Part shown: in pieces, positions 36,743 through 45,460 of the stretch | How the letters are laid out: each line of letters begins with the position of its first letter | How positions within the stretch are numbered: position 1 is the first letter of the stretch | NCBI RefSeq assembly: GCF_014305155.1 | Contig: NZ_JACRUK010000006.1 | Coordinates: 1 to 64,000 of the forward strand | DNA length: 64,000 nucleotides | Direction of reading: 5' to 3' | Source of the DNA: Flavobacterium muglaense | Lineage (GTDB): Bacteria; Bacteroidota; Bacteroidia; Flavobacteriales; Flavobacteriaceae | The notes under the pieces: model-generated | What the model saw: the letters and a program-made list of their open reading frames with translations, nothing else | Databases searched by the model: none | What the model was told of the DNA's origin: nothing | Position numbers and translations under genes: made by a program

Positions 36743-37330
36743 ATGGAGGTTACAATGACAACAGAGGAACATAGATTGAGAACCGCAAGATCATATAAAT
36801 TGATTTTGTTGTTTGCAATGGTTAGTATGACTATGATGTTTGCCGGACTTACAAGTGCTTTTGTGGTAAGTAAGTCTAGGGTGGATTGGTTGAAGGATTT
36901 TGAATTGCCAAACGCGTTTTATTTTAGTACTATAGTCATTATTGGTTGTAGTGTTACATTTCATTTGGCAAAAAAATCTATTCAAAAAGACAATAAAAGT
37001 GCTACTAGTTTATTTCTTTTAGCTACTTTAGCGCTCGGAATTTTATTTGTTATTTTGCAATTTGTAGGCTTTGGCCAAATTGTGAAAAACGGCTATTATT
37101 TCACAGGAAGTGAAAGCTCAATAACAACAACATTTTTATATATTGTGACTGTTGTGCACTTAATGCACCTTGCGGGTGGGTTAATTTCACTGTTAATTAT
37201 AATTTATAATCATTTTAAACAAAAATACAATTCGACTCAAACTCTTGGAATAGAACTAGGTGCAATGTACTGGCACTTTCTTGATTTCCTTTGGCTTTAT
37301 TTATTTGTATTTTTATATTTCTTTAAATAA
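36743..37330 (+). CDS. Cytochrome c oxidase subunit III-like protein (short form)
   Basis: The 195-residue protein with five predicted membrane helices belongs to the haem-copper oxidase subunit III family. Conserved features are the GLTSAFVVSK helix, the HLMHLAGGLISLL segment with its histidines, and the terminal YWHFLDFLWLYLFVFLYF, a hallmark of subunit III. Subunit III is part of the inner-membrane oxidase and stabilises the catalytic core. It follows cyoE by 2 bp. A second, longer subunit-III gene follows. Which one is incorporated into the oxidase, or whether both are, cannot be read from sequence. Confidence 0.9.
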   Translation: MEVTMTTEEHRLRTARSYKLILLFAMVSMTMMFAGLTSAFVVSKSRVDWLKDFELPNAFYFSTIVIIGCSVTFHLAKKSIQKDNKSATSLFLLATLALGILFVILQFVGFGQIVKNGYYFTGSESSITTTFLYIVTVVHLMHLAGGLISLLIIIYNHFKQKYNSTQTLGIELGAMYWHFLDFLWLYLFVFLYFFK

Positions 37331-37340
37331 GAAAAAAACG

Positions 37341-37348
37341 TAAATTTG
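37341..37348 (+). promoter_or_regulatory. Putative internal -7 promoter element
   Basis: TAAATTTG matches TAnnTTTG in the 42-bp gap between the two subunit-III genes, 24 bp before the next ATG. The second subunit III and subunit IV could be expressed independently of cyoE. Confidence 0.45.
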
Positions 37349-37372
37349 GGAACTTTTTAACGAATAACTTTT

Positions 37373-38401
37373 ATGGAAGCGACAGTTACTACTGCAAATA
37401 GTGAAGAAAAAACTTGGGGAGGCGGCAATGAGCCAATGGGAGCAAGTTATGGTAAATTAATGATGTGGTTTTTTATCGTATCAGATGCCTTAACGTTCTC
37501 TGGATTTTTAGCAGCTTACGGTTTTTCTCGATTTAAATTTATCGAAACTTGGCCATTGGCCGATGAAGTGTTTACGCACTTCCCATTTATGCATGGTGTA
37601 TCTGCACCAATGTACTATGTGGCATTAATGACTTTTATTTTAATTTTCTCATCTGTAACAATGGTTTTGGCTGTTGACGCAGGTCACCAAATGAAAAAGA
37701 ATAAAGTTATTATTTATATGTTTTTAACCATTATCGGTGGTATGATCTTCGTAGGATCACAGGCTTGGGAATGGAAAAATTTCATAAAAGGAGAATACGG
37801 TGCTATTGAAACAAAAGGAGGTAGTTTGCTTCAGTTTGTTGATAAAGATGGTAAACGTGTTGCTTTGGCTGATTTCTCGGCTTCTTTGCATGAAGGTAGA
37901 GAGCAGTTAAAAGGGAATAAAGCCAAATGGTTTATGAGTGAACCGTCATTGCCTACTTACACTGTTGCTGAAGTTCAAGCAGGGTTTAAGGCGCATCCTG
38001 ATTTATTGATTAGAACAGAGGTGATTTACGAAGGAGATGAAGCAGTTGCCAAAGATCCTAAAATCAACCATGATTTAACTAAAATCAAACATAAAACAGT
38101 TTTGACTAGAGCTGAGTCTGAGGCTAGATTAGCTCAAGCAACTTTTGTTGTTGAAGGTGCTAATTTGACAAGAAATGAATACGGAAGTAAGTTATTTGCT
38201 GATTTCTTTTTCTTCATTACTGGATTTCACGGTTTTCACGTTGTTTCAGGTATTATCATTAATATCATTATCTTTTTTAATGTTCTTCTTGGAACGTACG
38301 AGAAAAGAAAGAGTTATGAAATGGTTGAAAAAGTTGGTTTATACTGGCACTTTGTCGATTTAGTTTGGGTATTTGTATTTACAGTATTCTATCTAGTTTA
38401 A
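37373..38401 (+). CDS. Cytochrome c oxidase subunit III with large soluble insertion
   Basis: The 342-residue protein has the subunit-III core: GKLMMWFFIVSDALTFSGFLAAY at the start, FVGSQAWEWKNFI, then FFFFITGFHGFHVVSGIIINI and YWHFVDLVWVFVFTVFYLV at the end. Between the third and fourth membrane segments lies an insertion of about 100 polar residues (about 135-250, roughly from FIKGEYGAIETKG to GANLTRNEYGSK). A canonical subunit III lacks this segment. The insertion should sit on one face of the inner membrane and may contact another oxidase subunit. It is followed after 18 bp by subunit IV. Confidence 0.92.
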   Translation: MEATVTTANSEEKTWGGGNEPMGASYGKLMMWFFIVSDALTFSGFLAAYGFSRFKFIETWPLADEVFTHFPFMHGVSAPMYYVALMTFILIFSSVTMVLAVDAGHQMKKNKVIIYMFLTIIGGMIFVGSQAWEWKNFIKGEYGAIETKGGSLLQFVDKDGKRVALADFSASLHEGREQLKGNKAKWFMSEPSLPTYTVAEVQAGFKAHPDLLIRTEVIYEGDEAVAKDPKINHDLTKIKHKTVLTRAESEARLAQATFVVEGANLTRNEYGSKLFADFFFFITGFHGFHVVSGIIINIIIFFNVLLGTYEKRKSYEMVEKVGLYWHFVDLVWVFVFTVFYLV

Positions 38402-38419
38402 TTTTTAAAGATTATTATT

Positions 38420-38770
38420 ATGTCACACGATCACGTTTCTAATACAAAGAGAATTTGGTTTGTTTTCGGATTATTATCTCTTGTAACAACTGTTGAGGTA
38501 ATTCTAGGGATTATAAAGCCAGAGTTTTTACACCTTACTAAATTCCTTGGCATGAACTTGCTAAATTGGATATTTTATATTTTAACTGTTTTTAAAGCTT
38601 ACTATATTGTATGGGCATTTATGCACATGGAAGGTGAGAAAAGCAGTTTGAGATCAGCAGTGGTTTACCCTGTTGTATTCTTGATTTTATATTTACTTTT
38701 CATTCTATTGACTGAAGGGCATTATATTTATGGGGTTTTTAAAGATTCAACCATCAAATGGAATTTTTAA
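38420..38770 (+). CDS. Cytochrome oxidase subunit IV family protein
   Basis: The 116-residue protein has a histidine-containing N-terminus (MSHDHVSNTKRIW) and three predicted membrane helices. It matches the prokaryotic cytochrome c oxidase subunit IV/CyoD type: TTVEVILGIIKPEF in helix 1, FKAYYIVWAFMHMEGEK around helix 2, and a last helix near LLFILLTEG. It is a small accessory subunit that supports assembly of the oxidase. It lies 18 bp after subunit III and before a terminator. Confidence 0.9.
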   Translation: MSHDHVSNTKRIWFVFGLLSLVTTVEVILGIIKPEFLHLTKFLGMNLLNWIFYILTVFKAYYIVWAFMHMEGEKSSLRSAVVYPVVFLILYLLFILLTEGHYIYGVFKDSTIKWNF

Positions 38771-38787
38771 CACTATATTAATTCAAA

Positions 38788-38817
38788 AAAAGGGTACGCA
38801 TTGCGTACCTTTTTTTA
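38788..38817 (+). terminator. Terminator after the subunit IV gene
   Basis: GGTACGC (38793-38799) pairs with GCGTACC (38803-38809), flanked by an A-run and a T-run. The distal T-run overlaps the next promoter element. Confidence 0.75.
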
Positions 38818-38823
38818 TTTTTG
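38816..38823 (+). promoter_or_regulatory. Putative -7 promoter element for the SCO unit
   Basis: TATTTTTG matches TAnnTTTG directly after the terminator, 23 bp before the ATG at 38847. The T-rich setting weakens the call. Confidence 0.4.
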
Positions 38824-38846
38824 TACTTTAAATTAGTATTGTCATA

Positions 38847-39488
38847 ATGAAAAAAAATATAGTTCTCTTTATACTTTTTATTTTACCTATAGTTGCTTAC
38901 TTGTTTTTTGCTTCGGGTATAAATAGCTTTACAAAACTACCTGTAATTACGCCTAAGGTAGCTGATCTAGGTGATTGGAATTCTCTACATGGTGAAAAGG
39001 TGTCTTTGGATAAAAAAATAACAATCCTGGGATTCTCGGGTAGTGATGTTTTAAAAAATCGAGGAAATCTTTTTAATCTAAATGAAAAGATCTACCAGCG
39101 TTATCACACTTTCAAAGATTTACAATTTGTAATGATTTGTCCTCTTGGGACAGAAAATGGTATTAAAAGTATCCTAGATGCTTTGGATGAGTTTACAGAT
39201 GTGTCGCAATGGCATTTTGTGTTTACTAGTCCGGATCAAATTAATGACTACTACAAGCAATTGAAGTTAAAAGGTAGTCTTGATAAAAATGCAGGTACAT
39301 CTCTCGTTTATATCGTAGATAAAGAACGCAATCTAAGAGGTAGAAAAAAAGTAAAGGAATACATGGAAGGTTATGATACTTTTCATCCGGCTGATTTAAG
39401 TAATGAAATGCTAGATGATTTTAAGGTGATATTGTACGAATATCGTGCTGCTTTGAAGAAAAATCATAATGCTACAAAACGACTTTAA
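38847..39488 (+). CDS. SCO-like thioredoxin-fold protein lacking the copper ligands
   Basis: The 213-residue protein has one N-terminal membrane anchor (about 5-23) and a soluble domain that can be aligned by eye with the SCO protein encoded next. ITILGFSGSDVLKNRG stands where SCO has VYVLEFFFTTCPSICPK; QWHFVFTS matches NWHFLTGD; LVYIVDKERNLRGRKK matches LFALIDQDGTIRCRQD. Both CxxxC cysteines and the copper-binding histidine are replaced, so it should not bind copper in the SCO way. It precedes the true SCO gene by 10 bp. A non-catalytic helper of oxidase copper insertion is plausible. Confidence 0.75.
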   Translation: MKKNIVLFILFILPIVAYLFFASGINSFTKLPVITPKVADLGDWNSLHGEKVSLDKKITILGFSGSDVLKNRGNLFNLNEKIYQRYHTFKDLQFVMICPLGTENGIKSILDALDEFTDVSQWHFVFTSPDQINDYYKQLKLKGSLDKNAGTSLVYIVDKERNLRGRKKVKEYMEGYDTFHPADLSNEMLDDFKVILYEYRAALKKNHNATKRL

Positions 39489-39498
39489 AAAGATTAAG

Positions 39499-40185
39499 AT
39501 GTTTAAAAATAAATCATACATAGGGATATCCTTTATTATTTTAATTTTTGGAATTTATGCTGTTCCAAAGATAGTAAACAGGATAAAAAACGGTGAAGTT
39601 GTAAAAGGAGATCGATTGGATAAAGTAATTACTGTTGTTAAGGAGCAGGGCAAGCTAATGAAAATTGGTGCCGCACCTAAGTTTGAGTTGATTGATCAAA
39701 ATGGAGAAAAAATATCTAATGAATCTTATAAAGGAAAAGTATATGTTTTAGAGTTTTTTTTTACTACTTGTCCTTCTATTTGTCCAAAGATGAATCAAAG
39801 TATGTTGTTGATCGAAAAGAAATTTTTTGGTAATCCTAATTTCGGGATCGCATCTATTACGATTGATCCTGCTCATGATACTGCTAAGGTATTGAAAGAG
39901 CATGCCCAGGTTCTGGGAGCTACATCTACCAATTGGCATTTCTTGACTGGGGATAAAGAGTATATCTTGAACTTGGCAAATAAAGGATTTAATTTATATG
40001 CTGCTGCAAATGGTAAAGTTGCAGGAGGTTTTGAACATTCTGGTTTGTTTGCTTTGATTGATCAAGATGGTACTATTCGTTGCCGACAAGATAACTTCGG
40101 GAATCCAATATTGTATTATGATGGATTGGATAAAAAAGGCGTTAGAGATATACAGCAAGATATTAGTATTTTATTAGAAGAATAG
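39499..40185 (+). CDS. SCO1/SenC-family copper chaperone
   Basis: SCO proteins deliver copper to the CuA site of cytochrome c oxidase subunit II or reduce its cysteines. From ATG 39499 the 228-residue protein has an N-terminal membrane anchor and a thioredoxin fold with Cys91 and Cys95 (TTCPSICPK) and the third ligand His180 (GGFEHSGLF). ASITIDPAHDT is also a family signature. In-frame codons upstream of 39499 lie in the previous gene. The gene is 3 bp before the DUF420 gene, and together these form an oxidase-maturation run. Confidence 0.94.
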   Translation: MFKNKSYIGISFIILIFGIYAVPKIVNRIKNGEVVKGDRLDKVITVVKEQGKLMKIGAAPKFELIDQNGEKISNESYKGKVYVLEFFFTTCPSICPKMNQSMLLIEKKFFGNPNFGIASITIDPAHDTAKVLKEHAQVLGATSTNWHFLTGDKEYILNLANKGFNLYAAANGKVAGGFEHSGLFALIDQDGTIRCRQDNFGNPILYYDGLDKKGVRDIQQDISILLEE

Positions 40186-40188
40186 AAA

Positions 40189-40734
40189 ATGAAGAATACA
40201 GAGAGAAGTTTGGAAAGTAAATACAACAAATGGATAGTGCTTTTATCGGTAGCTATTCCGCTGGTTGTTGTATTGTTGTTTAATGTTAATTTACGTAAAA
40301 TGGGTTTTGATGTTGAGCCATTAACATTTCTGCCTCCTATTTATGCTACTATAAACGGTTTTACTGCGTTTTTACTTGTTGCTGCTATTTTAGCTATTAA
40401 GAACGGTAATAAAAAATTACATGAGTATTTAATGAAGGCAGCAATAGGTTGTTCTATTGCTTTCTTAGCAATGTATGTAGCTTATCATATGACTTCAGAT
40501 TCTACTAAGTTTGGTGGTGAGGGTGTGATTAAATATGTTTATTATTTTATATTATTCACCCATATTATACTTTCGGTTATTATTATCCCGTTGGTATTGA
40601 TTACTTATGTTAGGGCGTTGGCTCAGGTTTTTGATAAACATAAAAAAATTGCCAAAATAACGTTTCCTATTTGGCTATATGTTGCCGTTACTGGTGTAAT
40701 AGTTTTTTTAATGATTTCTCCCTATTATGCTTAA
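40189..40734 (+). CDS. DUF420 membrane protein
   Basis: The 181-residue protein has about five membrane helices and matches the DUF420 family, often found beside cytochrome oxidase and SCO genes and related to CtaM-like assembly factors. Visible features are LPPIYATINGFTAFLLVAAILAIKNGNKKLHEYLMKAAI, conserved histidines (KLHEYLM, AYHMTSD, FTHIILS), and the C-terminal HKKIAKITFPIWLYVAVTGVIVF. The context suggests a role in oxidase assembly. The stop overlaps the next gene by 8 bp. Confidence 0.88.
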   Translation: MKNTERSLESKYNKWIVLLSVAIPLVVVLLFNVNLRKMGFDVEPLTFLPPIYATINGFTAFLLVAAILAIKNGNKKLHEYLMKAAIGCSIAFLAMYVAYHMTSDSTKFGGEGVIKYVYYFILFTHIILSVIIIPLVLITYVRALAQVFDKHKKIAKITFPIWLYVAVTGVIVFLMISPYYA

Positions 40735-40960
40735 AAATAAATTCAAGTACGTTTTAGTCCTAGTTGTTTTCTTTGGTTATTCATTGGCAGCTTCTGCGCA
40801 ATGCGCTATGTGTCGTGCTGCATTATCAGGTGATGCGAATAAAGAGCAAGCTCAAGCTGTAAATGATGGAATTGTATACTTAATGGTGATTCCGTATCTA
40901 TTAGTTGCAGCTATTGGTTATGCTGTTTATAGAATGAGAAAAAAGAAAAAACTAGATTAA
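40727..40960 (+). CDS. Small membrane protein with CxxC motif
   Basis: The 77-residue protein has a signal-like hydrophobic N-terminus (about 7-25, ending SLAASAQ), a CAMCR motif at about 27-31, a short acidic loop, and one C-terminal membrane helix (about 49-66) followed by a basic tail RMRKKKKLD. The start ATG lies within the last codons of the DUF420 gene. The periplasmic CxxC close to the membrane would suit a thiol or metal-handling role in copper delivery. I do not recognise a named family. The gene is convergent with the DUF4403 gene, with 12 bp between. Confidence 0.8.
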   Translation: MLKNKFKYVLVLVVFFGYSLAASAQCAMCRAALSGDANKEQAQAVNDGIVYLMVIPYLLVAAIGYAVYRMRKKKKLD

Positions 40961-40972
40961 ATACTCTAGTCG

Positions 40973-42376
40973 TTATTTAAGTCCATCGACGGCAACGTTT
41001 ATTTCTCCGTTTACCTTAATAAAAGCAATAATCGCATTTTTAGTTAGTTCTATTTTATCAAATTGAATGTCGTCCATTTTTCCGTTAACGTATACACCAG
41101 GCATGGGTGAGTAGTTTTTAAGGTAGTCCATCATGGTTTTCTTGCCTTCTTCTAGGTTAGGCTGGATGGAATAACGACAACTTTCTTGAATTTTTCGCAA
41201 TACAATTCCTTGTGCCATCCAGTTGGCTGTTCGTAATAGTTTGCTTTTAGTATCTAAAACATAATCGAGTTGGTCAAAGTAAATTTCTTTTGTTTTTTCA
41301 TCGTACTGTGGGAATCCAGCCAAGTAAATTTTTCCGTTTATGGTTCCTAATAATTCTAATGCAATTACCATTTTACCTTCTTTATGCCAGATGGCAACAT
41401 CCTGAACTTTAACCTTTTTAGTTCCTGATGTGAATTCTTGTCCTATAAAATTCTTTCTGATAATTTTAGATGCATCTTGATAGGTCGAAATAGCAACAAT
41501 GTTTGCGCTAATTTGGTTTGGGATTTTTGTAACAGGTTTTAGTACTATTTTATTCGAATCAAATTTGGAAATGGGTTCTTGGCCTATTAAAGTTTCCATA
41601 TTACATTTCATGCCCATTTGCATTAAAAAACTATCGTTTTTTAGTTTAGCTGCTGTAGTGTATATTTCCACAGGTACAATTCGAAGCCAGCTTTCATAAG
41701 CTTCATTCATTTGAAAAGGGGTGCATATTTTTTCAAGTGCAGTCAGCACATTGGGTTTGAAATCCATAGACTTTTCAATTGATTCGTCTATTTTCTTTTC
41801 GAGCTTAGACTTAAAAACTTGAATTGTAGGGTTGATTAGGTAGGTTACGGGTACATTTTTACCAAAAACGGTCATTGTAGGACTCTCATTCCAGTCAAAT
41901 GATTGGAGTGTTGTTTTGGTTTTTAGTTGCCAATTAGTCAGCGCTACTTCACTGCTTAGAGTAATGACTCCGTTAAGGTTGAATTCACGAATGTTGTATA
42001 ATTCCACTCCCATTGTTTTGGTACCTACACGGTATTTGATATTGGCTTTTAGCGGAAGCACTGTTTTTATTCTGTTTTCGGCTGTTGTGTTGCCATTTTG
42101 TATGGTAATTGGAGCTAGTTTCCAAATTTTGATCTCAATATCATCATCTTCAATATTGGTGTCTTCATAGATTAAGCCATTCATCAAAGAGTTGGTTTGG
42201 TTTTCAATATCTTTTAGCTTTACGCTAATGGGTAAATTGATAAACGATGGAGTGTTTTTGTATACTATCGGGCTAGCATCATCGGGTTCGGGTTTTAAAG
42301 TGTCTATTTTTTGTGAAGTAGAACAGCTCATTAGTAAGGAGCAAATTAACACGAAGCAAGCGCTGTATTTAACCAT
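40973..42376 (-). CDS. DUF4403 family lipoprotein
   Basis: The 467-residue lipoprotein (lipobox LLMSC, Cys18) matches DUF4403: INLPISVKLKDIENQTNSLMNGLIYED near the start, VGTKTMGVELYNIREFNLNGVITLS, a central KLEKKIDESIEKSMDFKP helix, and repeated sheets such as GQEFTSGTKKVKVQDVAIWHK and GTINGKIYLAGFPQYDEKT. The pattern suggests two repeated lipid-binding-like halves, but no function is established for the family. It stands alone on the minus strand, divergent from the tolC-like gene. Confidence 0.8.
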   Translation of the reverse strand: MVKYSACFVLICSLLMSCSTSQKIDTLKPEPDDASPIVYKNTPSFINLPISVKLKDIENQTNSLMNGLIYEDTNIEDDDIEIKIWKLAPITIQNGNTTAENRIKTVLPLKANIKYRVGTKTMGVELYNIREFNLNGVITLSSEVALTNWQLKTKTTLQSFDWNESPTMTVFGKNVPVTYLINPTIQVFKSKLEKKIDESIEKSMDFKPNVLTALEKICTPFQMNEAYESWLRIVPVEIYTTAAKLKNDSFLMQMGMKCNMETLIGQEPISKFDSNKIVLKPVTKIPNQISANIVAISTYQDASKIIRKNFIGQEFTSGTKKVKVQDVAIWHKEGKMVIALELLGTINGKIYLAGFPQYDEKTKEIYFDQLDYVLDTKSKLLRTANWMAQGIVLRKIQESCRYSIQPNLEEGKKTMMDYLKNYSPMPGVYVNGKMDDIQFDKIELTKNAIIAFIKVNGEINVAVDGLK

Positions 42377-42651
42377 TTTTTGTTGTATTTTAAAGCTGTA
42401 AAAGTAGCAAAAGAAATATATTTTTATTTATTATTGTAACAATTATATTGTATTTAAGTCTTATAGTTTATAAAGCTTCAAGTAACTACTGGTTTAGATA
42501 CAGCTGTGGTTGTAATACGGCTACTTTTTGCAGAAAAGGAATACTACAATATGTGGGATTAGCTTAATTTGGTATTTCTGAATAGAGGTTCAAATTGTGT
42601 TTTTTGATAAAAAAGGCAGATTAAAAGGAGTTTTAGTTTACAAAATAGTGT
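42377..42651. other. Divergent intergenic region, nothing coded
   Basis: This is most of the 317-bp gap between the divergent DUF4403 and tolC-like genes. It is AT-rich with no ORF, tRNA or strong hairpin. It should hold the DUF4403 promoter, but I find no clean TAnnTTTG match on the minus strand. Confidence 0.5.
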
Positions 42652-42659
42652 TAAATTTG
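42652..42659 (+). promoter_or_regulatory. Putative -7 promoter element for the tolC-hlyD unit
   Basis: TAAATTTG matches TAnnTTTG, 34 bp before the ATG at 42694. Confidence 0.5.
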
Positions 42660-42693
42660 TGTAGTACGTTTGTTACACTTCGATATAAAATAT

Positions 42694-44130
42694 ATGAAAA
42701 AAAATAGTTGGATCCCATTAGTTTTTCTACTCGCATTTAGCTTGATGTCAAGTGCGCAAGATAAAAAGTGGACGTTAGAAGAATGTGTTAAATATGCTAT
42801 AGATCATAATATTACAATTAAACAAACTGCATTAGATAGTGAAAATGCTTTAATTGATAAAAAAGACGCATTTGGTAATTTTTTACCATCTGTAAATGCG
42901 TCTGCATCTCATTCTTGGAATATTGGTTTGAATCAAGATATCACTACGGGTCTGTTGCAAAACAAAACTACTCAGTTTACCTCTGCGGGAGCAACAGTAG
43001 GTGTAGATATTTATAAAGGTTTGCAAAATCAAAATACATTGAGAAGAGCTAAGCTTTCTATCATTGCAGCCCAGTATCAATTGACAAAAATGCAGGAAGA
43101 CATTGCGCTTAATGTTGCAAATGCCTTCTTACAGGTTCTTTTTAATAAAGAAAATTTGAAGGTGCAAAACTTTCAAAAAGAGATTAATGAAAAGCAATTA
43201 AGTCGCTCGCAGGAGTTAGTAAACGCAGGGACAATTCCAAGAGGTGATTTATTTGATATCAAAGCAACATTAGCCTCTGATAGTCAAAAAATTATTGCTG
43301 CCGAGAACGCTTTATTGATTTCTAAATTAAGTTTAGCACAACTATTACAGTTGGATAGCTTTGATAATTTTGATGTGGTTGATGATACCATGGCCAAAGA
43401 TGTAAATAACATATTAGCTCAAGAACCTACTGCAATTTATAACAAAGCCAAAGAGGGAAGAACTTCTTTGAAAATTGCACAAACTAATCTAGAAATAGCC
43501 GAGAAGAATGTAGCTATAGCCAAAGGGAAGTTACAGCCTACTTTACAAGGTTTTTATAATTTTAATTCTCGTGTTGCTTATGCGGATAGGGTAGTAGGAG
43601 TAGTTCCTAATACGGCCAATCCTACATCAGCTATAGGTTTTGTTGAAGGGACTAATCAAGTTGTTTCTCAGCCAAATTTTTCAGCTGTTACAGGTAAGCC
43701 TGATGCGTTCTTTGATCAGTTTAGTAATAATAAAGGACAAACGTTTGGTGCGCAGTTGAGTATTCCTGTTTTTAATGGGTTTTCGGCACGAAATAATATT
43801 GAGCGTTCTAAAGTGAGTCTTGAGAAATCTAAAATTGCATTAGAGCAACAAAATTTAGATTTACAACGAAACGTATATACAGCTTTTACAGATGCAAAAG
43901 GAGCTTTGAAAGCACATGAGTCTGCAATAGTAGCACTAGAAGCAAGACAACAGTCTTATAATTATGCTAAGGATAGGTTTGATGTGGGTTTGATGAATTC
44001 ATTTGATTTGAATCAAGCACAAACATTATTGTCTAGCGCTCAATCAGAAGTCTTGAGAAGTAAGTACGATTACATTTTTAAAATAAAAATACTTGAATTC
44101 TATTTCGGAATTCCTATCATTAAAAACTAA
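42694..44130 (+). CDS. TolC-family outer-membrane efflux protein
   Basis: This is an outer-membrane channel of a tripartite efflux or type I secretion system. From ATG 42694 the product is 478 residues with a signal peptide (MKKNSWIPLVFLLAFSLMSSA-Q). The TolC pattern is clear: WTLEECVKYAIDHNITIKQ at the N-terminus, two long helical repeats, and QLSIPVFNGFSARNNIERSK near residue 365. A longer reading frame begins at TTG 42670 but lacks a signal peptide at its start. It is 7 bp before the HlyD-like adaptor gene. No inner-membrane pump gene follows. Confidence 0.93.
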   Translation: MKKNSWIPLVFLLAFSLMSSAQDKKWTLEECVKYAIDHNITIKQTALDSENALIDKKDAFGNFLPSVNASASHSWNIGLNQDITTGLLQNKTTQFTSAGATVGVDIYKGLQNQNTLRRAKLSIIAAQYQLTKMQEDIALNVANAFLQVLFNKENLKVQNFQKEINEKQLSRSQELVNAGTIPRGDLFDIKATLASDSQKIIAAENALLISKLSLAQLLQLDSFDNFDVVDDTMAKDVNNILAQEPTAIYNKAKEGRTSLKIAQTNLEIAEKNVAIAKGKLQPTLQGFYNFNSRVAYADRVVGVVPNTANPTSAIGFVEGTNQVVSQPNFSAVTGKPDAFFDQFSNNKGQTFGAQLSIPVFNGFSARNNIERSKVSLEKSKIALEQQNLDLQRNVYTAFTDAKGALKAHESAIVALEARQQSYNYAKDRFDVGLMNSFDLNQAQTLLSSAQSEVLRSKYDYIFKIKILEFYFGIPIIKN

Positions 44131-44137
44131 ATACATT

Positions 44138-45433
44138 ATGTCAAAAAAATCAATTTATTACATATTAGGTGGAGTTGTGCTACTTGTTGTTGCTTTAATT
44201 GGGCTTTCAAAAGCGGGAGTAATCGGGAATAAAGATAATGGTATCGAAGTAGAAATTGCTCAAATTAATACTTCGACAATTATCGAAACAGTTTCGGCTA
44301 CTGGTAAAATCCAGCCCGAAATAGAGGTAAAAATCGCTTCAATGGTATCCGGTGAGATTATAGCTTTGCCAATAAAAGAAGGTCAAGTAGTAAAAAAGGG
44401 TGATTTATTGGTAAAAATAAATCCAGACTTATATACATCTAGTTTGAATAGAACAAAAGCAGGTTTATCTGGTTCGAAAGCAGGTTTGACTCAGGCAGAT
44501 GCGCAGTTTAACGAAGCGAAGTCAAGTTTTGAAAGAAATAAAACATTGTTTCAAAAAGGAATTATTTCAAAGTCAGATTGGGATAAAGCAACTGCAACCT
44601 ACGAAGTGGCCAAAGCAACCAAGCAAACGGCTTATTTTAATGTGCAAAGTGCTTCGGCGTCTGTAAATGAAGCTATGGATAACTTGGGGCGTACAATTAT
44701 TTATGCGCCAGCTGACGGAACAATTTCGATGCTTAATGTGGAGTTGGGAGAACGTGTTTTAGGTACGCAACAAATGACCGGTACAGAGCTTTTAAGAGTT
44801 GCTAACCTAAATAATATGGAAGTTGAAGTTGATGTTAATGAAAATGACATTGTGAAAATCAAAGTAGGTGATGAGGCTAATGTTGAAGTAGATGCTTATT
44901 TGAAAAAGAAATTTAAAGGTGTTGTAACCAGTATTTCAAACTCAGCAAGTAGTGCATTAACGGCTGATCAGGTTACAAATTTTAAAGTTAAGGTACGAAT
45001 TGTAAAAGAGTCTTATCAAGATTTATTGGTAGGTAAACCAGATACTTATTCTCCATTTAGACCAGGTATGACCGCTACAGTTGATATTATCACAAAAACA
45101 AAGTCGAATGTTCTAAATGTTCCTATTAGTTCTATTGTTGTAAAATCGGATACTGCAGCAGTAAAAGAGGTACAAATGATAGAAACAGCTGATGATAAAA
45201 ATGCGGCACCAAAAAGCGATAAAAAGTTCGAATGTGTTTTCGTGAAAGTAGGAGATAAAGCAAAAATTAGAATCATAAAAACAGGAATTCAAGACGATAC
45301 AAATATTGAGATTCTTAGTGGTTTGAAAAAAGGAGATGTTGTTATTACAGGTCCCTATACTACCGTAACTAAGGATTTGAATTCTGGTGATAAAGTGAGT
45401 TTAAAATCAGATAAAAAAGACGATAAGAAATAA
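44138..45433 (+). CDS. HlyD/RND-type periplasmic adaptor protein
   Basis: This is a membrane-fusion protein that bridges an inner-membrane pump to TolC. From ATG 44138 the 431-residue protein has an N-terminal membrane anchor (IYYILGGVVLLVVALIGLS), a lipoyl/barrel-sandwich half (VSATGKIQPEIEVKIASMVSGEI), a helical hairpin (about 100-180), the second lipoyl half (IIYAPADGTISMLNVELGERV), a beta-barrel, and a C-terminal membrane-proximal domain (GLKKGDVVITGPY). The pattern is closest to MacA-like adaptors that work with MacB-type ABC transporters. The lysine/aspartate-rich tail ends the protein. The gene is closed by a terminator. Confidence 0.92.
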   Translation: MSKKSIYYILGGVVLLVVALIGLSKAGVIGNKDNGIEVEIAQINTSTIIETVSATGKIQPEIEVKIASMVSGEIIALPIKEGQVVKKGDLLVKINPDLYTSSLNRTKAGLSGSKAGLTQADAQFNEAKSSFERNKTLFQKGIISKSDWDKATATYEVAKATKQTAYFNVQSASASVNEAMDNLGRTIIYAPADGTISMLNVELGERVLGTQQMTGTELLRVANLNNMEVEVDVNENDIVKIKVGDEANVEVDAYLKKKFKGVVTSISNSASSALTADQVTNFKVKVRIVKESYQDLLVGKPDTYSPFRPGMTATVDIITKTKSNVLNVPISSIVVKSDTAAVKEVQMIETADDKNAAPKSDKKFECVFVKVGDKAKIRIIKTGIQDDTNIEILSGLKKGDVVITGPYTTVTKDLNSGDKVSLKSDKKDDKK

Positions 45434-45460
45434 GGCGTTCATTATTTAGTTGCCGTTTTT

